A DNA stretch of 5,745 bases, from positions 1-5,745 of the forward strand of contig JALSPT010000231.1 in the NCBI GenBank assembly GCA_026985785.1. Reading direction: 5' to 3'. The notes under the pieces were generated by a model. That model did no database searches and was not told the DNA's origin. It saw only the letters and a list, made by a program, of their open reading frames with translations. A program made the translations under genes and the position numbers. The first letter of the stretch is position 1. Each line of letters starts with the position of its first letter. The DNA is from Anaerolineales bacterium (GTDB lineage: Bacteria; Chloroflexota; Anaerolineae; Anaerolineales; DRMV01). Below, in pieces: positions 1 through 5,745 of the stretch.

Positions 1-606
1 GCCGACGAGGACCTGTGGCAGCAATCCGAAGAACTGGTGCGCTTCTTCGCCGCGGCGGAAGCCCTCGGCGCGCGGGAATACCTGCGCTACGCCCCTTACA
101 TCATCCGCGGGCTGGATTATTACACCGGCACCGTGTTCGAAGCCCGCGACTGCGACGGCGAATTTCGCGCCATCCTGGGCGGCGGGCGCTACGACAACCT
201 GGTCGGCGACGTGGGCGGCAACCCCCTGCCGGGGGTGGGCTTCGCCATGGGCGACATGGTGGTGACCTTGGTGCTGAAAAAATACGGCCGCCTGCCCCAA
301 CTTTCCACCCAGCCGGCGCCCATTCTGGTCACCGTGTTCGACGCCGACCACCTGCTGGAAGCCTACCGCCTGGCCGCAGAAGTGCGCCGCGCGGGCTTCA
401 ATGTCGTCACCTACCCCGAACCGGCCAAACTGGGCAAGCAATTCAAATATGCCGACCGCATCGGCGCAAAGGTTGCCCTGGTGCTCGGGCCCGACGAACT
501 GGCAAACGGCACCGTCGCCGTCAAAGACCTCCGCACCCGCGCCCAAAGCACCGTCATCCGCAAAGCCTTGATCGCCACCTTGCAACGCGAACTTGCCTCC
601 TCTTGA
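1..606 (+). CDS. hisS: Histidyl-tRNA synthetase, C-terminal part (5' truncated by window edge)
   Basis: Partial gene, frame open from base 1, 201 codons, TGA stop at 604-606. The product charges tRNA-His with histidine in the cytoplasm. Numbering from the first codon of the window, I see the HisRS-specific histidine-binding motif RGLDYYTGTVFE (36-47), the GGGRYDNL block (60-67) and a motif-3-like segment LPGVGFAMGDMVV (76-88). After a linker comes the C-terminal anticodon-binding domain (about 107-200), with the typical KQFKYADRIGAKVALVLG and NGTVAVKDLR blocks. The anticodon domain separates it from HisZ, the HisRS-like regulator of histidine synthesis, which lacks it. Odd point: motif 3 has GDMVV where many HisRS have GLERL, so the usual motif-3 arginine is absent. 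The N-terminal motifs 1 and 2 lie before the window. The next gene begins 79 bases downstream, and I see no convincing terminator between them. Confidence 0.93.
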   Translation, partial: ADEDLWQQSEELVRFFAAAEALGAREYLRYAPYIIRGLDYYTGTVFEARDCDGEFRAILGGGRYDNLVGDVGGNPLPGVGFAMGDMVVTLVLKKYGRLPQLSTQPAPILVTVFDADHLLEAYRLAAEVRRAGFNVVTYPEPAKLGKQFKYADRIGAKVALVLGPDELANGTVAVKDLRTRAQSTVIRKALIATLQRELASS

Positions 607-685
607 TTGCTCTCGTACGGAAACCATTTCAGCCAAAAAATGCCTGAAACGACACACCCGTTCTTTTGATGCCTGTGACACTCCC

Positions 686-2827
686 ATGAACCCCAGCAAA
701 TTTCTGCTTCAGCAGGCAGCCTACCTCTGTCGGGTACGGTGGGGGGCCATTGCACTGGTACTCCTCATTACTGCCCTCAGTTATCAGTTTGGTCTCCAGC
801 AGGCGTTGGCGCTGACCTACCTGGCACTTATTGCCATCACAGCCATCCTCAACCTCATTGGGTGTGTTCTGTACCACCGCTACCTTGCCCCGCGCACCCA
901 ACGCTCGCCCCGTCAGATCACCCTACTTACCTGGTGGACCCATCTTCACACCTTAAGCGACATTCTCCTCATTACTGCCGCCATTCATTACACCGGCGGC
1001 ATCCATAGCCCTGGGATCTATCTGCTTTTGACTTACATCGGGGCACTGGCGCTTACCTATGGTCGCTTGATCCCCGTCATGGTTTTCACCACGACCGCGG
1101 CCTTACTTTTTAGTGGTTTGTTCCTGGCCTACGCCCGTCACTGGCTTACCGCCCCCCCACCCTTTCCCTCCTTGCCAGGGGCACCCCTCCACCCCCACGA
1201 CGCTGCCATCACAGTGCTCTCGGTGGACGGTCTCTTTTTCATCATGGCCGCCTTGGCACTGAGCCAATCCCGCCGCTTGCGTCGTTTATGGGAAAAGGCC
1301 GAAAAAGACGTCCGCTTCTTTGCCAAATTGCACGAGCTCAGCCATCAGGGATTGGAACAAACACACCTTCAGGCTACCCTCGGCTACCTCAGCGAGCAAA
1401 TGCAACGCCTGATGCACGCAGACGGGGTGCACGTGGTTTTGTGGGAAGAACACCGAGAGACGCTCCACCCCGTAGCCTCCTACAACGCACACGTTGGGCA
1501 CGACCATCCCCCCATCACGCATACCAACCGGAGCGAATTCCAACGAAGTTGCTTAACCCACTTGCGCGCCCTGGAAAAGGAATTAAAACCGCTCTTGCTA
1601 ACCAAAGAATGGATGCGCATGCTTCCGCCCAGTTTACAGCAGACTTTTGCCAATTACCAAAACGTCCTGCTGGTCCCTCTCCATCCCCCTGGCGAACACA
1701 AACTCTTCGGCATCCTCACCTTGGGTTTCAAAGAGCCCCTTCGCGAACCTCACGAACAGCTCCTCAACACCCAACGGGGAATGGAAATCGTCATACCCAT
1801 TTTCCACCACGCGCTTACCCTCCACAAAACCGCAAAACACCTTCACCTTCTCCAGACATTAGCCAGTGAGGCCATCCTCATATCCCAGACGTGGCAAACC
1901 GAAGCACTCACCCTGCAGATTCTGGACACCGCTTTACGCCTTTTTCAGGCCGACGGCGCCTTGTTGCTGCCCATGAAGCCAACGAACAACCACCCCGCCA
2001 TCCTCGACCAATGGTCAGCCAGCGGCACCGTTACCACTTTTGCCTCCCAGATGGCACGCCAAAGCGAAGACTTTTCAAGCCTCCTCACGACGTCTCCAGA
2101 AACCTTTTTCCAAGTACCGAACATTGAAGAAGATCCCAGCATCCTCTCACCTGCAACCCAGCAGATCTGCAAAGAGCACCAGATTTTCTCGTTGGCTGCT
2201 TTTCTGGTGCCTGCCCCTCCGCAGGAAGCCGGCATGTTGCTCTTGTGCTGGCAAAAGCCCACCGTCCTTTCTCCGGAGGAGATCGCCGTGGGTCGTCTTT
2301 TCGCCACTTACGCAGGCACAGCCATCTACAACGCCTACCTCTACAATCTGCTCCGGCAAGAAGCCCGCACCGACGCTCTGACCACCCTGCCCAATCGTCG
2401 CGCCCTGGACGAAACATTGGAGCGGGAGATCAAACGTGCCCACCGCTACCATCACCCGCTCTCAATCGCCATGGTGGACCTCAACTTTTTCAAAAGCATC
2501 AACGACCGCTTCGGCCATCAGAACGGCGACCGCGCCCTCGTCGCCTTTGCCTCCCTGCTAACGCGCCATCTCCGAGAGACCGATTTCGTAGGCCGCTACG
2601 GCGGCGACGAGTTCCTCATCATCCTGCCAGAAACCGGGTACGACAACGCCCAACGAGTCATGGCCAAAATCCAGGAAGCCGTCACCCACATCAGGCTGGA
2701 TTTCTTACCCGCGGGAACCACGCTAAACGCTGCCTATGGCATCGCCACCTACCCACAAGATGGACATACCGCAGCAGAACTAATCGCCGTGGCCGACAAA
2801 AGGCTCTATCTCCACAAGCCCACTTAG
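686..2827 (+). CDS. Membrane-bound diguanylate cyclase: six helices, two GAF-like regions, GGDEF
   Basis: 713-residue protein that should make cyclic di-GMP from two GTP at the inner face of the membrane. Residues about 19-193 hold six hydrophobic segments (near 19-35, 40-62, 88-101, 110-127, 129-150, 172-193). A basic, helical linker (195-245) follows, then two GAF-like sensor regions (about 211-380 and 386-555, assigned by size and pattern only). The catalytic GGDEF domain runs 560-713: DALTTLPNRRAL opening (563-574), metal-binding Asp598, FKSIND (602-607), active-site GGDEF (639-643). The inhibitory I-site RETD (630-633) sits exactly five residues before GGDEF, so product inhibition is expected. 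No EAL or HD-GYP domain follows. ATG686 was chosen because the only longer start is a TTG inside hisS and the hydrophobic region begins soon after ATG686. No clear Shine-Dalgarno precedes it. GC is lower than in neighbours (32 of 60 bases at 781-840 versus 42 of 60 at 3241-3300). The sensed signal is unknown. Confidence 0.9.
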   Translation: MNPSKFLLQQAAYLCRVRWGAIALVLLITALSYQFGLQQALALTYLALIAITAILNLIGCVLYHRYLAPRTQRSPRQITLLTWWTHLHTLSDILLITAAIHYTGGIHSPGIYLLLTYIGALALTYGRLIPVMVFTTTAALLFSGLFLAYARHWLTAPPPFPSLPGAPLHPHDAAITVLSVDGLFFIMAALALSQSRRLRRLWEKAEKDVRFFAKLHELSHQGLEQTHLQATLGYLSEQMQRLMHADGVHVVLWEEHRETLHPVASYNAHVGHDHPPITHTNRSEFQRSCLTHLRALEKELKPLLLTKEWMRMLPPSLQQTFANYQNVLLVPLHPPGEHKLFGILTLGFKEPLREPHEQLLNTQRGMEIVIPIFHHALTLHKTAKHLHLLQTLASEAILISQTWQTEALTLQILDTALRLFQADGALLLPMKPTNNHPAILDQWSASGTVTTFASQMARQSEDFSSLLTTSPETFFQVPNIEEDPSILSPATQQICKEHQIFSLAAFLVPAPPQEAGMLLLCWQKPTVLSPEEIAVGRLFATYAGTAIYNAYLYNLLRQEARTDALTTLPNRRALDETLEREIKRAHRYHHPLSIAMVDLNFFKSINDRFGHQNGDRALVAFASLLTRHLRETDFVGRYGGDEFLIILPETGYDNAQRVMAKIQEAVTHIRLDFLPAGTTLNAAYGIATYPQDGHTAAELIAVADKRLYLHKPT

Positions 2828-2836
2828 CCGCGCTTG

Positions 2837-2845
2837 TGCTATACT
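2837..2845 (+). promoter_or_regulatory. Extended -10 promoter for the acyl-CoA mutase gene
   Basis: The 65-base spacer after the cyclase stop contains TGC followed directly by TATACT, which matches the extended -10 pattern TGnTATAAT at all but one of the defined positions. No good -35 lies 16-18 bases upstream, as is common for extended -10 promoters. Transcription would begin near 2852 and leave a leader of about 40 bases. This suggests that the mutase is transcribed separately from hisS and the cyclase. Identified by eye only. Confidence 0.45.
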
Positions 2846-2880
2846 GAGCATAAAGGTACTCCCTTCCCCAACCCTTCGCC

Positions 2881-2885
2881 AGGAG
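2881..2885 (+). promoter_or_regulatory. Ribosome binding site of the acyl-CoA mutase
   Basis: AGGAG lies seven bases before ATG 2893, at ideal spacing, and fixes this ATG as the start. The next in-frame ATG (codon 3) would be too far from it. It is the only strong Shine-Dalgarno in the window. The cyclase and the SDR starts lack one. Confidence 0.8.
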
Positions 2886-2892
2886 TCCCAAA

Positions 2893-4568
<1,676 letters not shown>

Positions 4569-4578
<10 letters not shown>

Positions 4579-4697
4579 CCCCGGAAGCCCTGACCGGCCT
4601 CACGCGGCCTGTCGGGGCTTTTGATTTAACCGGCCCAACCGTGCTCGTCACCGGCGCGGCAGCATCTTTGGAGGGCGGCATCTTGATGCCGCTTTGA
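4569..4697 (+). pseudogene. Relic of an SDR gene start (broken after the TGAA of the cofactor-binding motif)
   Basis: Frame 3 from ATG 4569, which overlaps the mutase stop (ATGGATTTAG), gives 42 codons. Codons 17-30 read AFDLTGPTVLVTGAAA, a typical beginning of a short-chain dehydrogenase: first beta strand plus the start of the TGxxxGxG nucleotide loop. It matches SLQGQTVLITGAA of the intact SDR downstream. At DNA level 4632-4660 and 4783-4811 agree at 26 of 29 bases. Similarity ends right after TGAA, just before the palindromic element at 4667, and a TGA inside that element closes the frame. The first 16 codons overlap the terminator and may never have been coding. Alternatives are a partial duplication of the SDR start, or chance convergence on a strongly conserved motif in GC-rich DNA. 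Not expected to make a functional protein. Confidence 0.4.
4586..4628 (+). terminator. Intrinsic terminator of the acyl-CoA mutase gene
   Basis: A 14-bp stem (arms 4586-4599 and 4606-4619) has 12 Watson-Crick pairs, one G-U pair and one mismatch. The loop is TCACGC, and TTTTGATTT follows from 4619. It starts eight bases after the mutase stop codon, so it should end that transcript and separate it from the SDR gene downstream. Confidence 0.8.
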
Positions 4698-4726
4698 AAA
4701 GCGGTGACAAGTCACCGCACTCCAAA
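4667..4726. repeat. 60-bp palindromic element with two internal hairpins (REP/MITE-like)
   Basis: The ends TTTGGAG (4667-4673) and CTCCAAA (4720-4726) pair perfectly. Inside are two perfect 8-bp hairpins, GCGGCATC-TT-GATGCCGC (4675-4692) and GCGGTGAC-AA-GTCACCGC (4701-4718), joined by TTTGAAAA. The halves are inverted copies of one another at 22 of 29 positions. Where they differ inside the hairpins, the partner base differs too, so pairing is kept in each. The element can therefore form a three-way junction or one long imperfect hairpin. The tetranucleotide ATCT lies at both edges (4664-4667, 4727-4730) and might be a target-site duplication, but it is short. It carries no gene. It sits between an SDR relic and the intact SDR gene, and is most likely a non-autonomous repetitive element. 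Confidence 0.7.
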
Positions 4727-4752
4727 ATCTAAAAGACCTCTTGAAAAGTCCC

Positions 4753-5568
4753 ATGCCTTCACCAACCTCCCAATCCCTCCAGGGCCAAACCGTGCTCATC
4801 ACCGGCGCAGCGCGGCGGGTGGGCAAGATGCTGGCCGAGGCCGTGGCCGCCGCAGGGGGCAACATCGTGCTGCACTACGGCCACTCACATGCCGCCGCCG
4901 AAGCCACCGCGGCGGCATTGCGCGCCCAGGGTGTGAGCGTCCACCTCCTCCAGGCCGACCTGAACGACCCCGCCCAGGCCGCCGAGGTGGTGGCGCGCGC
5001 CTGGGAAACGGCAGGAGGGCTGACCGCGCTGGTCAACAACGCGGCCATCTTCGAAAACCTCACCTGGGAAACCACCGACCTGGCCGCCTGGGAGCGCCAC
5101 TTGCGCATCAACCTGACCGCGCCCTTCCTGCTCAGCCAGGCCTTCGCCCGCCGCCTGCTGGCTGAAGAAGAAGCCCGCGGGCGCATCGTCAACATCCTCG
5201 ACTGGCGCGCCTTGCGCCCCGGCCCCGACCATCTGCCCTACACCATCAGCAAAGCCGCCTTAGCCGCGCTCACCCAATCCTTGGCCGTGGCGCTGGCCCC
5301 GCGCATCACGGTCAACGGCATCGCCTTGGGCGCGGTGCTGCCGCCCGCCGACGGCCAGCCGGCGCCCAAAGTGCTCCACGCCACGCCGGTTTCCCGCTGG
5401 GCAACCGCAGAAGAACTCGGCCAAACCCTGCTCTTCCTGCTGGCCGGGCCGGCCTACATCACAGGGGAAATCATTCACCTGGACGGGGGAAGACACTTAG
5501 TATCTATCCGAAAAATCCCTGCAAGTGTGTCACTGCGAGGCGGGCTGACAAATGCGGTAAAAAGCTGA
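4753..5568 (+). CDS. Short-chain dehydrogenase/reductase, PTR1/FolM-like (probable pteridine or dihydrofolate reductase)
   Basis: 271-residue Rossmann-fold NAD(P)H oxidoreductase, probably cytoplasmic. Visible motifs: cofactor loop TGAARRVG (17-24), Asp69 of the adenine-binding ADL, VNNAA (94-98), Asn120 of the helix-4 site, and the catalytic pair Tyr163/Lys167 in YTISK. The usual catalytic serine position, 13 residues before Tyr163, is Asp150 in IVNILD. An Asp-Tyr-Lys triad with spacing 13 and 4 is the signature of Leishmania PTR1 (D181, Y194, K198) and of E. coli FolM, which reduce pterins and dihydrofolate. The LDGGRHL block (243-249) also resembles FolM, which ends there plus one residue. 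Here 22 further residues follow, and they overlap a palindromic repeat. ATG 4753 was chosen over an in-frame TTG at 4741; neither has a clear Shine-Dalgarno. The mutase terminator and a palindromic element lie upstream, so it needs its own promoter, which I could not identify. SDR identity is very sure, pterin substrate moderately so. Confidence 0.9.
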   Translation: MPSPTSQSLQGQTVLITGAARRVGKMLAEAVAAAGGNIVLHYGHSHAAAEATAAALRAQGVSVHLLQADLNDPAQAAEVVARAWETAGGLTALVNNAAIFENLTWETTDLAAWERHLRINLTAPFLLSQAFARRLLAEEEARGRIVNILDWRALRPGPDHLPYTISKAALAALTQSLAVALAPRITVNGIALGAVLPPADGQPAPKVLHATPVSRWATAEELGQTLLFLLAGPAYITGEIIHLDGGRHLVSIRKIPASVSLRGGLTNAVKS

Positions 5569-5705
5569 TCGACTGACAAAACGCTGTCCATCCGCCAATC
5601 TCTCCTATCCCCCGATGAGCGTCGCTACGGCGATGCCGAAGCGGGGGTAGGGAGAGGTCAAACACGGAAGCCCTCTTGACTTGATGAGATTTGTCAGTCA
5701 ACGAA
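5565..5705. mobile_element. MITE-like structured insertion (no open reading frame of its own)
   Basis: The 141-bp segment lies between 9-bp direct repeats. It has 10-bp perfect inverted repeats GACTGACAAA (5571-5580) and TTTGTCAGTC (5690-5699), each six bases from the flanking direct repeat. The octamer CTGACAAA also appears just outside, at 5545-5552. The interior holds a long hairpin (5600-5656) and a weaker GTCAA/TTGAC pair (5657-5661 with 5676-5680). I see no credible protein in it, and the minus-strand open frame across it looks accidental. Its second to fourth bases supply the TGA stop of the SDR gene. The transposase that would move it is not in the window. It could instead be a chromosomal repeat maintained by recombination, or a structured RNA locus. 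Confidence 0.5.
5600..5656 (+). other. Long hairpin capped by a cUACGg tetraloop, inside the 141-bp element
   Basis: CTCTCCTATCCCCCG (5600-5614) pairs with CGGGGGTAGGGAGAG (5642-5656) over about 14 pairs with two single-base bulges. After a small internal loop, GCGTCGC (5619-5625) pairs with GCGATGC (5630-5636), with one G-U pair, around the loop TACG closed by C-G. A cUACGg loop belongs to the UNCG class, exceptionally stable in RNA. No T-run follows, so it is not a standard terminator. Whether it is transcribed is unknown. Confidence 0.55.
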
Positions 5706-5745
5706 GGTAAAAAGTCAAACGTAGTAGCCGCAGCCGCCGAAGCAG

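Larger units (their letters stand above)
5556..5714. repeat. 9-bp direct repeats GGTAAAAAG flanking the 141-bp element
   Basis: GGTAAAAAG occurs at 5556-5564 and again at 5706-5714. Both copies lie exactly six bases outside the inverted repeats of the enclosed element. Nine bases is a length made by several transposase families, so this pair looks like a target-site duplication. Confidence 0.5.
5533..5745. repeat. Palindromic repeat split by an insertion (outer arms)
   Basis: The left arm 5533-5547 (CTGCGAGGCGGGCTG) and right arm 5731-5745 (CAGCCGCCGAAGCAG) pair as CTGC:GCAG, an internal loop GAG/CGAA, and GCGG-CTG with CAGCCGC over one bulged G. The pattern CACTGCGAGG...CGAAGCAG resembles, with a compensating base change, the widespread bacterial intergenic repeat family TGTCATTGCGAG...GAAGCAATC; that resemblance is from memory. 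If the 141-bp element and one direct repeat are removed, the arms come within a few dozen bases of each other, as in an ordinary short palindromic repeat. The right arm reaches the window edge, so the repeat may continue. The left arm encodes part of the SDR's unusual C-terminus. Confidence 0.5.

Noticed and set aside
622..648. Terminator between hisS and the cyclase (TTCAG...CTGAA)
   Set aside because: Only five pairs around a loop of about eleven bases and no T-run after it, so it is too weak to call.
593..685. TTG start at 593 for the cyclase, adding 31 residues
   Set aside because: It lies inside the end of hisS with no ribosome binding site. The added residues are polar and do not look like part of the membrane domain; ATG 686 fits better.
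2828..2892. Cobalamin riboswitch before the B12-dependent mutase
   Set aside because: The leader is only about 40-65 bases, far too short for a cobalamin riboswitch, and shows no B12-box-like conserved segment.
4741..4752. TTG start at 4741 for the SDR, adding four residues
   Set aside because: Possible, but no better Shine-Dalgarno supports it, and ATG 4753 already leaves a normal short N-terminus before the first beta strand.
5504..5701. 65-codon minus-strand open frame across the terminal element
   Set aside because: It simply reads through the palindromic hairpin and repeats, with no ribosome binding site or recognisable motif.
5676..5714. Outward promoter in the terminal element (TTGACT at 5676)
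   Set aside because: A good -35-like hexamer, but no -10-like hexamer lies 16-18 bases downstream; the A-rich GGTAAAAAG is about 26 bases away.
4667..5745. CRISPR array or tRNA gene among the repeats
   Set aside because: There are no regularly spaced identical repeats with unique spacers, and no stretch gives a tRNA cloverleaf with D and T loops.

Overview
The window reads as a stretch of a GC-rich bacterial chromosome with four genes, all on the + strand. I favour Chloroflexota, probably an Anaerolineae-like lineage. The basis is the style of the proteins: a stand-alone coenzyme B12 mutase large subunit, a pteridine-reductase-like SDR, and a multi-helix GAF/GGDEF receptor. Abundant small palindromic repeats between genes also fit. 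This placement is inference from remembered family resemblance, not from a search.

Layout. 1-606: 3' part of a histidyl-tRNA synthetase gene, whose start lies outside the window. 686-2827: a membrane-anchored diguanylate cyclase with six predicted helices, two GAF-like sensor regions and an intact GGDEF domain with its inhibitory I-site. Its base composition is visibly less GC-rich than its neighbours. 2828-2892: a short spacer with an extended -10 promoter and a good ribosome binding site. 2893-4578: large subunit of an adenosylcobalamin-dependent acyl-CoA mutase of the methylmalonyl-CoA mutase family. Two substrate-pocket residues match isobutyryl-CoA mutase rather than methylmalonyl-CoA mutase. 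4586-4628: a strong intrinsic terminator. 4614-4664: what looks like a broken copy of an SDR N-terminus. 4667-4726: a 60-bp palindromic element that folds into two hairpins on a common stem. 4753-5568: an SDR with the Asp-Tyr-Lys triad of the PTR1/FolM pteridine reductases and an atypical C-terminal tail. 5533-5745: nested repeats, in which a palindromic repeat appears to be split by a 141-bp, MITE-like structured element flanked by 9-bp direct repeats.

How the genes relate. I see no single operon. The mutase appears to have its own promoter and terminator, and the cyclase and SDR serve unrelated roles (c-di-GMP signalling and probably pterin/folate reduction). The mutase cannot work alone: it has no B12-binding domain, so a small subunit must be encoded elsewhere. 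The most unusual material is the non-coding DNA on both sides of the SDR gene. Small palindromic elements there seem to have broken an SDR start, replaced the end of the SDR gene, and been inserted into one another.
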